Shown here: positions 42,344-52,494 of the stretch, in pieces | Layout of the letters: each line of letters opens with the position of its first letter | Position numbering within the stretch: position 1 is the stretch's first letter | Source: BCD1 sp965230565 | GTDB lineage: Bacteria; Bacteroidota; Bacteroidia; Chitinophagales; Saprospiraceae | Direction: 5' to 3' | Length of the DNA stretch: 64,000 nucleotides | NCBI GenBank assembly: GCA_965230565.1 | Contig: CBDDLH010000007.1 | Location: 62,001 to 126,000 of the forward strand | Program-made: the position numbers and the translations under genes | The notes under the pieces: model-generated | Told to the model about the DNA's origin: nothing | Database searches by the model: none | The model's input: only the letters and a program-made list of their open reading frames with translations

Positions 42344-45007
42344 TCACTCTTCATCAAGCAATTGCCTCAATTCATTGAGCTTCATCATGCATTCTATCGG
42401 AGTCATGGAGTTGATATCAATATCTAACAAAGACTCTTTCAACTTACCCGCTACAGGATCAACCGTTTCAAAAATACTCAACTGATAAGCATCCGTAGAA
42501 ATATTCTGTGTTTGAGGTTTTTCGGAAAACACTTCGCCGCTTCCTGAATTACCATTTTCATCTCCAATGGATTTTTTCTCTAACTGAGAGAGAATATGAT
42601 TGGCTCTTTCAACAACTGCCCGGGGCATTCCCGCCATTTTCGCTACATGAATTCCAAAACTATGTGCACTGCCGCCTTCCTTGAGTTTCCTAAGGAAAAT
42701 CACCTTATTCCCTACTTCCTTAATGGAAACATTGAAATTTTTAATCCTCGGGAATTTATTGGCTAACTCATTCAATTCGTGGTAATGGGTGGCAAACAGT
42801 GTTTTGGGCCGGCTTTTCCCATTACTATGCAAATACTCTGCAATCGACCAGGCGATGGAGATCCCGTCGTAAGTACTGGTACCCCTTCCGATCTCATCCA
42901 GCAGTATCAGGCTCCGATCGGAAACATTATTCATAATACTGGCCGTTTCATTCATTTCCACCATAAACGTCGATTCTCCGGATGAAATATTATCCGAAGC
43001 CCCTACCCTGGTAAAAACCTTATCGACATAACCCAGTTTAGCGCTCTCTGCCGGCACAAAAGACCCCATCTGGGCCATGAGGCTGATCAAAGCCGTTTGC
43101 CTCAACAAAGCTGATTTACCGGACATATTTGGACCGGTGATCATGAGTATTTGCTGGTTTTCATTATCGAGGTACACATCATTGGGAACATAGCTTTCTC
43201 CAAGTTCCAATTGTTGTTCGATAACGGGATGCCGGCCATCTTTTATGTCAATAACCAGGGAATCATTGATCTCCGGCCTGCAATATTTATATTTGGAGGC
43301 AATCTTTGAAAAAGACAAGAGGCAATCCAGCTGAGCTATGAGATTAGCATTGTGCTGCACGGCTCGTGTGTAATCTGCCAGCGCAAAAACGAGTTGTTCG
43401 TAAAGCTGTGCTTCCAGGGCGAGGATCTTCTCTTCAGCTCCAAGGATTTTGCTCTCAAGCACCTTAAGTTCATCGGTTATATACCTTTCGGCATTGGTCA
43501 AAGTTTGTTTTCTGACCCAATCGTCGGGAGCTTTGTCCTTGAACTTATTCGTCACCTCCAAATAATAACCGAAAACGTTATTAAATCCAATTTTGAGATT
43601 GGTGATCCCGGTGCGAAGTATTTCCCGTTCAAGAATTTCTTCCAACAGTGATTTACTGTTGTGAATGATATTCCTCAGTTCATCCAGATCCTTGTTAAAA
43701 CCATCCGCAATGACCCCACCTTTGGCGACATTCACCGGTGGTTCCTCAACAATTTGCCTGGCGACCATTTCACATAAGCCGGTACAGGGATTCAGGAGTT
43801 CTCCGATTTTGGCCAAATTTTCATTTCCGGTCTGATCAAGCAACTCTTTTATATCCGGAATGGTGAGTAATGCTTTTTTTAGCTGAACGACTTCCCTTGG
43901 GTTGATTTTGGACAGCGACACTTTTGAAATCAATCGTTCAATATCCCCGATCTGACAAATTTCCGTATCCAGATCTCTTGCCAGTTGCGCTTTTTCAAGA
44001 AAACAGTCCACCATATCATGCCGCTGATGAATCTTTTGAGGCGATTTCAGTGGAAGTACAATCCATTTTTTGAGCAGCCTCGCTCCCATTGGTGACACTG
44101 TTTTGTCCATTACTTTAAGCAGCGGGACCCCGGTTTCATGAGGAGAGAATATCAACTCGAGGTTTCTGATGGTAAATCTGTCCAGCCAGACATAATTATC
44201 AGGTTGAACCCTGCTGATTCCGGAAATATGACGAAGATTTTTATTCTCTGTAGTAGAAAGGTAATGCAAAATGGAACCTGCTGCAATCTGAGCATTTTCC
44301 ATTTCCTCCACACCAAACCCTTTAAGGTTCTGAACTTCAAATTGTTCGAGTAATTTTTCTCGGGTGTAGTCCGGAGTAAACACCCATTCATCCAGGGTGA
44401 AGGTGTAATACTTTTCCCCGAATTTTTTCTCAAAAACCTTCTTCTTATCCTTGGAGAAAATGACCTCCGAAGGGTTGAAGGTTTGCAATAATTTATCCAG
44501 GTAGGACAAGTCTCCTTCACTCACCAAAAATTCCCCGGTAGAAATATCGAGGAAGGCAATCCCGGCTTCATTATTGCGGCCAAAAAAGACAGAAGCGAGA
44601 TAATTGTTGCTTTTATGATCCAGCAGCTTATCATCGATGGCCACTCCCGGAGTTACAATTTCCGTAACGCCCCGTTTGACGATCTTTTTTTCTTTGGATG
44701 GTTTTTCCAATTGCTCACAAATAGCCACCCGAAAACCGGCCTTGACCAGTCGGGGGAGGTACAGGTCCATGGAATGGTGTGGAAATCCGGCCAAGGCAAT
44801 GTCACTGCCTCCGTTATTCCTGCTGGTAAGAATGATCCCAAGCACCTGTGAGGCGGTCACAGCATCGTCGGCAAAAGTCTCGTAGAAGTCCCCCACCCTG
44901 AATAATAAGATCGCATCAGGATATTTCGCTTTAACCTTAAAATATTGCTGCATCAGGGGAGTGATCTTCCCAACTTTTGTACTCTTCTTCGTTGCTTTTT
45001 TGGCCAA
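42344..45007 (-). CDS. mutS: DNA mismatch repair protein MutS
   Basis: 887 residues. MutS recognises base mismatches and recruits MutL. The mismatch-reading Phe-x-Glu is in FRVGDFYETF (domain I, about 35-45); connector and lever domains follow; Walker A ITGPNMSGKSALLRQTALI is near residue 620, DEIGRGTSTYDGISIAWS holds Walker B, then ATHYHEL (H-loop). A C-terminal helix-turn-helix dimerisation segment is present (MAGMPRAVVERANHILSQLE). Length is normal for MutS1. The gene stands alone; the downstream hairpin points the wrong way to terminate it. Confidence 0.97.
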   Translation of the reverse strand: MAKKATKKSTKVGKITPLMQQYFKVKAKYPDAILLFRVGDFYETFADDAVTASQVLGIILTSRNNGGSDIALAGFPHHSMDLYLPRLVKAGFRVAICEQLEKPSKEKKIVKRGVTEIVTPGVAIDDKLLDHKSNNYLASVFFGRNNEAGIAFLDISTGEFLVSEGDLSYLDKLLQTFNPSEVIFSKDKKKVFEKKFGEKYYTFTLDEWVFTPDYTREKLLEQFEVQNLKGFGVEEMENAQIAAGSILHYLSTTENKNLRHISGISRVQPDNYVWLDRFTIRNLELIFSPHETGVPLLKVMDKTVSPMGARLLKKWIVLPLKSPQKIHQRHDMVDCFLEKAQLARDLDTEICQIGDIERLISKVSLSKINPREVVQLKKALLTIPDIKELLDQTGNENLAKIGELLNPCTGLCEMVARQIVEEPPVNVAKGGVIADGFNKDLDELRNIIHNSKSLLEEILEREILRTGITNLKIGFNNVFGYYLEVTNKFKDKAPDDWVRKQTLTNAERYITDELKVLESKILGAEEKILALEAQLYEQLVFALADYTRAVQHNANLIAQLDCLLSFSKIASKYKYCRPEINDSLVIDIKDGRHPVIEQQLELGESYVPNDVYLDNENQQILMITGPNMSGKSALLRQTALISLMAQMGSFVPAESAKLGYVDKVFTRVGASDNISSGESTFMVEMNETASIMNNVSDRSLILLDEIGRGTSTYDGISIAWSIAEYLHSNGKSRPKTLFATHYHELNELANKFPRIKNFNVSIKEVGNKVIFLRKLKEGGSAHSFGIHVAKMAGMPRAVVERANHILSQLEKKSIGDENGNSGSGEVFSEKPQTQNISTDAYQLSIFETVDPVAGKLKESLLDIDINSMTPIECMMKLNELRQLLDEE

Positions 45008-45142
45008 TGTGATGAATTTTTAGAAAGGCTAAAATAACAGAAATTTACTGAGAATCCGAAAGCATGAATCAGAAAACAGGATCAGGAAAGACAATTTACT
45101 TTCGCCTTGCCTCTGTGGACACAAGAATAGGATGCAATAACA

Positions 45143-45181
45143 AAAAAATAGCCCTTCCGCATGACGGAAGAGCTATTTTTT
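45143..45181. terminator. Bidirectional terminator downstream of the SusCD operon
   Basis: AAAAAATAGCCCTTCCG (45143-45159) and CGGAAGAGCTATTTTTT (45165-45181) pair over 17 bp with one mismatch and a 5-nt loop. A-run upstream and T-run downstream let it act in both directions; it lies 31 nt after the last gene of the susCD unit. Confidence 0.85.
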
Positions 45182-45212
45182 ATTTTAACAGGTAATTAAC
45201 CCGTTTGATTCA

Positions 45213-46025
45213 TTATAACGGTGTATAAACAGATACTCCGCTTTCTCCATAAGCTGTACAAGTCCAGCTCAAAGTAATTACACCTGTAGCAGGATCAACT
45301 GAGTTAACTCCACCATCGGTAGGTACGCATGGTCCCCATGGGTCTGTTTGACCTTCCCAGGAAATAGAGTTACAAACATCCTTAAACTCTACAACAAAAT
45401 CAGTGGTACCATAGGCATCAACGTAAGGTCCGGCACTATACAATCCTCCAGACATATCATTTACAATATAAAGTCCTGCCTGTGAACCGTCCATAATTTC
45501 CATCTCCATTGTGTTGGAGCTGTAATCAGGAAGGAAATCATGCTGAGAATACGTAGTAGTTACAGAGTACATTCCAGCGAGAGCTGAAGCACAACTCAAG
45601 TCAACTCCAAGAGAACCTCCTTTAAATGTTCCGGAAGGTGTTGTAACGTAGAAATTAAGTGTGATTACATCACCTACTTCAAGATCACCTGCAGTTGAAC
45701 CAGTTCCACTCAATGCATCATTGAAAGAAACGTTAACCGTTGTAGGGGCAGAAATGGTTGCATGATCAACCTCACCGCCTCCATTTACACTTTTCTTAAT
45801 GAGTATTGAAGATACAGTTTCACCTTTAGTCTCCACATCAAAAGCGATTTCAGAAGCATCAGGGTTAGCCAAATCAAAGAAACCATTGACAACATTGGAA
45901 ACAAGAACTACAGCACCTTTAACATCAGGATTCAAAAATGGGTTTTCATCCTCTTCTTTTGTACAGGATGTCACTAAAAGGCCTGCAATTAGGGCAAAGC
46001 CCGTGATATATAATATTTTTTTCAT
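45213..46025 (-). CDS. Surface lipoprotein linked to SusCD, unknown function
   Basis: 270 residues with a lipobox VTSC (Cys21) followed by TKEEDENP. The mature part is strand-rich and polar (KGAVVLVSNVVNGFFDLANP, EVGDVITLNFYVTTPSGTFK, GVITLSWTCTAYGESGVSVY), compatible with Ig-like sandwiches. Last gene of the four-gene unit 51391-45213, starting 6 bp after the 46032-46736 gene. In such positions SusE/SusF-like lipoproteins that bind the imported ligand are common, which is the best guess here, from position not sequence. Confidence 0.72.
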   Translation of the reverse strand: MKKILYITGFALIAGLLVTSCTKEEDENPFLNPDVKGAVVLVSNVVNGFFDLANPDASEIAFDVETKGETVSSILIKKSVNGGGEVDHATISAPTTVNVSFNDALSGTGSTAGDLEVGDVITLNFYVTTPSGTFKGGSLGVDLSCASALAGMYSVTTTYSQHDFLPDYSSNTMEMEIMDGSQAGLYIVNDMSGGLYSAGPYVDAYGTTDFVVEFKDVCNSISWEGQTDPWGPCVPTDGGVNSVDPATGVITLSWTCTAYGESGVSVYTPL

Positions 46026-46031
46026 CTTTTA

Positions 46032-46736
46032 TTAATTTAAATTTTTGTTCATATAATTAATTAAATCCTTGAGGTATTCCTCACTTTTGATTTTCATCTT
46101 ATGTTTATCGATGTATCTCTTTGCAGCAGGAAACTGTTCAAAGAATTGTATTGCCTTTTTCTTCTTCTTTGGAATTTCCTTAAAAACTCCCCGATCATTT
46201 AGGTAATACAACTTCTTTTCCACGTATTTGGTATTTAAATCTCCTGCATCCAGCGCCGGCACATAGTTAGGTTTAAGGACTTCAACATCATGTAAAATGT
46301 ACAATCCGTAATCAGCTTCAATGACCTTTTCAAGGATCATTCGACCACTTTCATCCCCCACATGCTTTAATACGAATTCATGGCTAATGAATCCTTTATC
46401 TTCCGGTAATACTCCTTTGAGAACAAAACCGGATAAATATTGCATGGGGACCTGGTATATGCCGCCATCGAGATTGACATACAGTTCTTGCGTCTGGATG
46501 TTATACTTCAGGAAATAAATCCTTTTGGATAAGCTCCCATCATCAAAAACAAATTGTCCTGTCAACCAATCTTTGTTAAAGAACTTTTGTCCGGCTTCCG
46601 ATCGTTCCCGCAAATCGAAGGTTGTCACATTCTGACCCGGATAAACATCATCCAGGGCCACAAGTCGTTCATCGGTTTGCTGCGCAAAAAGCGAAAAAGG
46701 AACAATAAGAAGGAGCGACAATAGTATTTTAAACAT
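46032..46736 (-). CDS. Secreted protein of unknown function in the SusCD operon
   Basis: 234 residues with a signal peptide (MFKILLSLLLIVPFSLFAQ). The body carries strands such as GQFVFDDGSLSKRIYFLKYN and KLYYLNDRGVFKEIPKKKKK, ending in a basic helical tail (KRYIDKHKMKIKSEEYLKDL). I recognise no family. Follows SusD by 66 bp, with a 10-bp stem hairpin (46758-46767 with 46780-46789) between them, and precedes the lipoprotein gene by 6 bp; so probably part of the same transport unit. Confidence 0.65.
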   Translation of the reverse strand: MFKILLSLLLIVPFSLFAQQTDERLVALDDVYPGQNVTTFDLRERSEAGQKFFNKDWLTGQFVFDDGSLSKRIYFLKYNIQTQELYVNLDGGIYQVPMQYLSGFVLKGVLPEDKGFISHEFVLKHVGDESGRMILEKVIEADYGLYILHDVEVLKPNYVPALDAGDLNTKYVEKKLYYLNDRGVFKEIPKKKKKAIQFFEQFPAAKRYIDKHKMKIKSEEYLKDLINYMNKNLN

Positions 46737-46757
46737 AACATCAAGTGAGTTAATACC

Positions 46758-46789
46758 GGGATGAATTCAGTAACGACTCAATTCATCCC
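46758..46789 (-). promoter_or_regulatory. Hairpin between susD and the downstream gene
   Basis: GGGATGAATT (46758-46767) pairs with AATTCATCCC (46780-46789), 12-nt loop, without a T-run. Likely an RNA stability or attenuation element that lets SusCD be made in excess of the downstream genes. Confidence 0.45.
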
Positions 46790-46802
46790 CGTAATCAATT
46801 AA

Positions 46803-48185
46803 TTATTCGAAAGCCCAAACAGGAACATCCAACAATGCTCCACCCTGTGCAGCCTGTGCAGCAGCCCAGTTGGCTTCATTATAATCCTGTTCACTATTTG
46901 GATAAATGAAACGTTGTGGCACAACACCAGAAGGATTTAATCCATTGGTTCCCGATGCATTAGGCGTGATAGCAGGATAACCTGTTCTTCTATAGTTAGA
47001 CCATGTTTCGGAGAAGTTATATCCATAGTACCCTTTGTATGCTTCAGTAATGATACGTTCAATCACTTCGTCGTCAGAAAGACCCGAAAGATCACTTTGA
47101 GCAGTTACATAATCAGCATAGTCGGTAGCACCAGCCTGGATCATACTGGCTTCAATGGCATCTGCCAAAGCAGTACTTGCATCACCACCTGTACGAGCCA
47201 AAGCTTCCGCTTCCAGGAATTTGACCTCTACAAAAGAAATATATGGTACAGTTGCAGCAGCTTTCGCATAAACAAGGTTCGTATTATTAACTTCATGAAA
47301 GAACCATGTAGTTCCGTCTGTGTACATAAAACGATCACGTCTTGGATCATCCGTCATCAAATCAACAAAATATTGTCCCATAATGAGGGTACTTGGTCTT
47401 TCAATACCAAATTGATCCAATGCCCAGTTATCGATCCCTACCGCTGTACCAAAAGTAAAGTTAGGCTGCTCATCCAAAGAGGTGAAAGATGAACCCAGAA
47501 GTGTCAAAACGGTAGAAGCCGCATTGCCTTCTTTCTTCTGTAGGTGCATCTGATAGCGAGCTTTCAAGGCGTAAGCTGTTTTTTTCCAGGCATCAGCGTC
47601 ACCATCAAAGATTACATCACCACCAACATAACCTGTACCTGAACCCAGGTCACTGATAGCATCATCCAACATGGCCTGAACACCTTTATATACATCCTCT
47701 TGCTTGTCGTAAGCAGGTTTAAGGTTTTCAGTTCCCAGCAATGCTTCTGAATAAGGAATATCGCCAAAGAAAGAAGTTAACAAACCATATTCACCGGCCA
47801 TGATCACCTTGGCAACACCTGAATAGAAGGTTGCGCCTTCTTCCGTTGCCTTGTCCATCAATACCTTACAGCTTCTCAGAACACCGGCATACATACCAGT
47901 TCTCCAATAATTATTAAATGCATCCTGTCCTATAACATATGTAGTATAAGCCACCTGCTGGGCGTCAAAGCCTTCGTATTGCTGCATGACAATACCGGCC
48001 ATACGTCCTGGTGTAGCTCCTTTGTTGAAAGAAGCCTGTGACTGGATCTCCGGCAGCATCAGCTGCATATCAACCTCGCTCAGCTGCGTGGGATCAATAT
48101 TGATCTCCTCGAATGTTTCTTCTGAACACGCTGTGGTCAGAAAAACAGCCAAAATTATAAGTGAAAAATATTTTAAGAATTTCAT
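46803..48185 (-). CDS. SusD/RagB-family nutrient-binding outer-membrane lipoprotein
   Basis: 460 residues. Lipobox LTTACSEE with Cys20; the SusD_2-type fold is suggested by the N-terminal EEINIDPTQLSEVDMQLMLP, tetratricopeptide-like helices (ALKARYQMHLQKKEGNA), the block IPYSEALLGTENLKPAYDKQEDVY, FVEVKFLEAEALART and the C-terminal GTNGLNPSGVVPQRFIYPNS. Acts as the lid of the SusC pore and binds the nutrient. Lies 23 bp after susC. Confidence 0.92.
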   Translation of the reverse strand: MKFLKYFSLIILAVFLTTACSEETFEEINIDPTQLSEVDMQLMLPEIQSQASFNKGATPGRMAGIVMQQYEGFDAQQVAYTTYVIGQDAFNNYWRTGMYAGVLRSCKVLMDKATEEGATFYSGVAKVIMAGEYGLLTSFFGDIPYSEALLGTENLKPAYDKQEDVYKGVQAMLDDAISDLGSGTGYVGGDVIFDGDADAWKKTAYALKARYQMHLQKKEGNAASTVLTLLGSSFTSLDEQPNFTFGTAVGIDNWALDQFGIERPSTLIMGQYFVDLMTDDPRRDRFMYTDGTTWFFHEVNNTNLVYAKAAATVPYISFVEVKFLEAEALARTGGDASTALADAIEASMIQAGATDYADYVTAQSDLSGLSDDEVIERIITEAYKGYYGYNFSETWSNYRRTGYPAITPNASGTNGLNPSGVVPQRFIYPNSEQDYNEANWAAAQAAQGGALLDVPVWAFE

Positions 48186-48208
48186 ATTTAGCTACTGTTT
48201 TGAATTAA

Positions 48209-51200
48209 TTAAAAGGTTAACCTAACGGTGGCGTTATAACTCTTTGTATTTGGCTGGTTGAAATAATCCAAACCAAAACCATTAGTTACACCAGTTAAGT
48301 TCGTTTCAGGATCGATACCTGGGTAATCTGTACTCAACCACAAGTTTCTTCCTGTCAATGTAATATCAACTCCACCGATGAAAGTACCATTGAGCAATGA
48401 TTTAGGCAAGGAGTAGCCCAAAGTCAACTCTCTCAACCTGATCCATGAAGTATCATAAATATTCATTTCAGAGTAACCAAATCCGTATCTTACACGGTAG
48501 TATCCTCCTAATCCAGCAGCTGGATCGGCCAAAGCAACAGCTGTAGTATTCTGCTCATATTTAGGATCTTCCGCAGTACCTGTATTCACAACACCGTCGA
48601 ATACAACAACGTCGTTTCTTTCATCGGCTGATAGTTCTGAGGTACCAAAGTAACTCATAATACCACAAGTACCACACCACATGTCACCTCCCTGACGGAA
48701 GTCAAACAATGCAGAAAGCGTTAAACCTTTGAAAGAGAAAGTATTACGAACACCCGCAATCCAATCTGGGTTAGGATCACCCAAAATTTGTTTTTGCGGA
48801 CTTGCAACCGGCCATCCATTGGCACCTATGACCAATGTTCCATCTTCAGTTCTTTCGAAACCGTCACCCCAGATAGCACCAAATGGTTCCCCAACGATAG
48901 CAGCAGACTGAGTAGAAGTAAATCCAGACAACCCAATTCTATCAATACCTTCTGCCAACTCTTCAACAGTATTTTCAATAGCAGTGAAGTTTACAGTGAT
49001 ATCCCAGTTGAAGTTATTTCCTTTAACAGGCGTGATATCTCCAACGATTTCCCATCCTTTATTGGAAATCACACCAGCATTTTGAACGACACTGGTAAAT
49101 CCTGTAGGAGCAGGAAGCTGAACAGAAATGATCTGGTCAACAGATTCTGAACTGAAATAATTCACGTCCAAGCCTAATCTACCTCTCAGGAATTGGAATT
49201 CTCCACCAATTTCCCATGTAGAAGTTTTCTCAGGAACGATCTGGTCATTACCCAATCCACCATTTCTTTCAAAAGCATTACCACCAAAGGCAGGGAAGGT
49301 AATACCGGAAATAAATCCGTCACCACCGCTGTATGCCTGACCAAAGTAGTTGGCTGTTGCATAAATAGGCGCATCGTTACCCACAACACCGTAAGATGCT
49401 CTCAACTTAGCGTAAGAGAGAATTGGGTTGGCCTGCATTTGCAATGCCTCTGTAATGGCGAAACCTAAACTGGCAGAGTAAGACTGGAAGGTGTTGTTAT
49501 CCGCTGGAAGAGAAGAAGACCAGTCATTTCTGGCAGTCAGATTCAGGAACAGGTAATCTGCATAGTTGAAATCAACCGTTCCATAAACACCAAAAAGTCT
49601 TTTTCGATTGATTACTTCGTAAGAATTAATATCCGTAGCATTACTGATGTGGTAGAAGTTAGGCGCGGAAAGCGTTTGTCCTGTAGAACCTTGAGCAATA
49701 TATTCCGTAGAAAAAGAGTTAGCTCCTACGGTAGCAGCGAAACTAAAATTCTCTGTTATTTCTTTTCTCGCAGACAACAAAAGATCCGTATTTAAGTCCG
49801 TATTGGTCAGAAAATCCTGTGTTACAGTACCAGGACTACGTCCAGGGTTAATATCCAATGCCCCATTTCTTCTGTCAGACCAGTGATCGACACCTGTTTT
49901 AAAGGACAAGTTAAGCCAATCAGTAAATTCATAACCCAAAGAAGCATAACCGATTACACGGTTTACGTCGTCAGTTGATGGGTTTTTATTCACTACCCAG
50001 TAAGGGCTATCATAGATACCTGCACGATAAGAACGCTGACGTCCATCAGGCAATATATAAGTATTAGGATCATCGGCAGCTTCCTGTCCGACTTTTCCGT
50101 TACCTGTGTCAAAAGTAGGTGTATTTCTCAACAATCCGAGCATGACACCCTGTACATTAGATCCTCTTTGAACACGGAAACCACCGGAATTCACATAATT
50201 AGCAGACATAGAAGCAGTCAACTTATCCGTCAAGCTTGCATCCGCTTTAACTCTGAATGAGGTTCTTTTGAAATCAGCATTAGGAACAACACCGGTACTT
50301 TCCAACTGACCAGCAGAGATGAAGTAACGTACTACATCCGTACCACCGGATACAGACGCGTTCAGGTCATAAGTATTACCATTTACGAAGAAATCGTATG
50401 GATCGTAGGCTCTGGCAGGAACACCATTTCCGGTACCGGCAGGTACCAAACGTCCATTCTGATCGTAGTCATACTCAGATCCGTCATATTCAAGGTCAGC
50501 AATCGCCGGTCCCCAGCTGAATCCTTCCCCTGTGTCAGGTCCTCTCCAGATTGGAGCACCGCCTGATGGACGACCCTGAGCATAAGTGGACTGACGTGCT
50601 GGTAATTTATTCACCTGGTCAATGCTGTAGCGGGCTGTGACATTTATAACCGGCTTACCTTTCTGACCTGATTTGGTGGTGATGATAATCGCACCGTTCG
50701 CTGCGCGAACACCGTACAAAGCTGTAGCGGAAGGCCCTTTCAAGACAGTCATGGAAGCGATATCGTTTGGGTTGATATCGATCGCACGGTTGGACTGGTC
50801 AATACCACCTACACCATTACCAACTTCCGAGTTATCAATTGGCACACCATCCACTACAAATAGCGGGCTGTTGGAACGACCAATAGATACATTACCTCTA
50901 ATACGAATAGAAGAAGATGCACCAGGAGAACCTGCTGAACTGGTTACCGTAACCCCGGCAACTTTACCGTTGAGGGCATCTACAAGGTTGGTCTCCTTAG
51001 AAGAGACAACCTCATCGGCATCCACATTCTGAACGGCATAACCAATGGTACGTTTGTTGGCCTCCAAACCAACTGCCGTTACAACAACTTCCTCAAGCAC
51101 AGCACCTTCCTGCAAAACAACGTCAACAACGTCTGATGCACCGATGGCGATTTCCTGAGTTTGGAAACCAGTATAACTGAAAACGAGAGTTTTACCTCCT

Positions 51201-51391
51201 TCAGGAACTACGAGGCTGTAGTTGCCATCGAAATCGGTAACGGTACCAGTGCTGGTACCTTTGACGAGAACGCTTGCCCCGATCAGGGTTTCGCCATTGT
51301 CGTCAGTAATTTTCCCGCTGATAGTCCTCTGCGCCAGCATCGTGCCAACGCTAAAGAACACCAGCATCAAAACTAGTGTCAATTTTTTCAT
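48209..51391 (-). CDS. SusC/RagA-family TonB-linked outer-membrane transporter
   Basis: 1060 residues from ATG 51391 (MKKLTLVLMLVFFSVGTMLAQ); 15 further in-frame codons upstream (MAYFGLSIL) lack a signal. After the signal comes a carboxypeptidase-regulatory-like domain (about 22-110; ISGKITDDNGETLIGASVLV, TDFDGNYSLVV), the TonB box/plug region (EEVVVTAVGLEANKRTIGYAV, GNVSIGRSNSPLFVVDGVPI, TVLKGPSATALYGVRAANGA) and the 22-strand barrel, ending in NTKSYNATVRLTF. Imports oligosaccharides or peptides with SusD. Head of a four-gene unit; TATTTTTG at 51441-51448 on the minus strand may be its -7 box. Confidence 0.95.
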   Translation of the reverse strand: MKKLTLVLMLVFFSVGTMLAQRTISGKITDDNGETLIGASVLVKGTSTGTVTDFDGNYSLVVPEGGKTLVFSYTGFQTQEIAIGASDVVDVVLQEGAVLEEVVVTAVGLEANKRTIGYAVQNVDADEVVSSKETNLVDALNGKVAGVTVTSSAGSPGASSSIRIRGNVSIGRSNSPLFVVDGVPIDNSEVGNGVGGIDQSNRAIDINPNDIASMTVLKGPSATALYGVRAANGAIIITTKSGQKGKPVINVTARYSIDQVNKLPARQSTYAQGRPSGGAPIWRGPDTGEGFSWGPAIADLEYDGSEYDYDQNGRLVPAGTGNGVPARAYDPYDFFVNGNTYDLNASVSGGTDVVRYFISAGQLESTGVVPNADFKRTSFRVKADASLTDKLTASMSANYVNSGGFRVQRGSNVQGVMLGLLRNTPTFDTGNGKVGQEAADDPNTYILPDGRQRSYRAGIYDSPYWVVNKNPSTDDVNRVIGYASLGYEFTDWLNLSFKTGVDHWSDRRNGALDINPGRSPGTVTQDFLTNTDLNTDLLLSARKEITENFSFAATVGANSFSTEYIAQGSTGQTLSAPNFYHISNATDINSYEVINRKRLFGVYGTVDFNYADYLFLNLTARNDWSSSLPADNNTFQSYSASLGFAITEALQMQANPILSYAKLRASYGVVGNDAPIYATANYFGQAYSGGDGFISGITFPAFGGNAFERNGGLGNDQIVPEKTSTWEIGGEFQFLRGRLGLDVNYFSSESVDQIISVQLPAPTGFTSVVQNAGVISNKGWEIVGDITPVKGNNFNWDITVNFTAIENTVEELAEGIDRIGLSGFTSTQSAAIVGEPFGAIWGDGFERTEDGTLVIGANGWPVASPQKQILGDPNPDWIAGVRNTFSFKGLTLSALFDFRQGGDMWCGTCGIMSYFGTSELSADERNDVVVFDGVVNTGTAEDPKYEQNTTAVALADPAAGLGGYYRVRYGFGYSEMNIYDTSWIRLRELTLGYSLPKSLLNGTFIGGVDITLTGRNLWLSTDYPGIDPETNLTGVTNGFGLDYFNQPNTKSYNATVRLTF

Positions 51392-51440
51392 ACTAATCCA
51401 AATTTTGTTTAAAATAGAAAGTCCAAAATAGGCCATTCGT

Positions 51441-51448
51441 CAAAAATA
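51441..51448 (-). promoter_or_regulatory. Candidate -7 element of the susCD unit
   Basis: Minus strand TATTTTTG, 50 nt upstream of the susC ATG. No clear -33 TTG. The rest of the 254-bp spacer is AT-rich without other structure that I can see. Confidence 0.35.
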
Positions 51449-51645
51449 GCCTAATATTTTATTTAAATTTTCTTAAGGAAAATTTAACACTTCAGTCTTT
51501 TGGTCGATAAAAAAGTGTCGTTTGTCGGATGACTGGCTTTGGGAAAACGAACATGTCATTTAGTTCGCTGCCTTTTAGTTAACAAATTTAACATATGCTT
51601 CAAGTAACAGTTCAAATGATTTTAGGTTTAAAAAACCAGATAATT

Positions 51646-52263
51646 TTATTCAATTTTTAGCAACACGCAATCATCGATCAATAAATTGCCATTATAATAA
51701 TCCTGCCTCTCATCATCATAATATGCTTCCAAAAGAAATTGCTCGTAGGCAAAATCGGCCTTAAAGGTCATCTGATATTTTTTCCACTGCTCATGATCAA
51801 TAACATTTGTTTCTGCCAACAGAATTTGCTCCTTATTAATCATACCGTAAACTCTCAAAATAACCGGAACGGTGAAATTGGCATCTTTTCTGGTATTCAC
51901 ATCTATAGAAACATAGAGGGGACTTCTGGCCAAAGCAACCGTAAAAATATACTCCTGCCCTTTTTCAAGAGGAGTTTCCAGTTCCTGCCCCATTACTTCC
52001 CAGGTCTCATTGGATCTCGTTACCATTCCCACAAAATGTTCTCCATGGGCAGCTCTTTTGACTACTTCAAAAAAGTTGCTTGAGCTACTATGTACATCAG
52101 GAGGAGAATGCCTGACAAATCCATAGTTGATCCATCCCATAGGCACTTTTGACAGCAAAGCCTTTCCGTCCTGCTCAAAAGAACCATTATTCAGGAGGTT
52201 TTCAGATTGCCCCGTTAAAGTAATTGCATATAAAAAAGTAGAAATAAAAAGGATGGTTTTCAT
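51646..52263 (-). CDS. Secreted protein with carbohydrate-binding-like beta-sandwich
   Basis: 205 residues from ATG 52263 (signal MKTILFISTFLYAITLTGQ); 43 in-frame codons upstream are not signal-like. The mature start NLLNNGSFEQDG, followed by PMGWINYGF, fits the opening of carbohydrate-binding module (CBM_4_9-like) sandwiches that begin N-[GS]-x-F-E and end with an ILIDDCVLLKI-type strand (LLIDDCVLLKIE). No catalytic motif. Stands alone between SusC and DUF4296. The CBM assignment is tentative. Confidence 0.65.
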   Translation of the reverse strand: MKTILFISTFLYAITLTGQSENLLNNGSFEQDGKALLSKVPMGWINYGFVRHSPPDVHSSSSNFFEVVKRAAHGEHFVGMVTRSNETWEVMGQELETPLEKGQEYIFTVALARSPLYVSIDVNTRKDANFTVPVILRVYGMINKEQILLAETNVIDHEQWKKYQMTFKADFAYEQFLLEAYYDDERQDYYNGNLLIDDCVLLKIE

Positions 52264-52494
52264 TTGAATTAATTTGTATTTAGTTCTTAAAACCCTTAAT
52301 CCGTTGCTTATTAATTTTAACCACAGGGCCCACGGAGAAGGCACAGGGTGCACTGAGGAATAATGGAACCTACCTGAAATCCATGAAACCAACCGAAGGG
52401 AAATTCAATACACAAAGTGTCGGGCTCAAACCAAACAGCATTCATTCACGAGTTTTGTGATCTTTTCTTATCAGCATACTGACAAGAAACTACC

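Noticed and set aside
52315..52365. CACAGGG/CACGGAG-rich sequence as an RNA gene
   Set aside because: No stable structure or known RNA motif is visible; it looks like a short dispersed repeat phrase.
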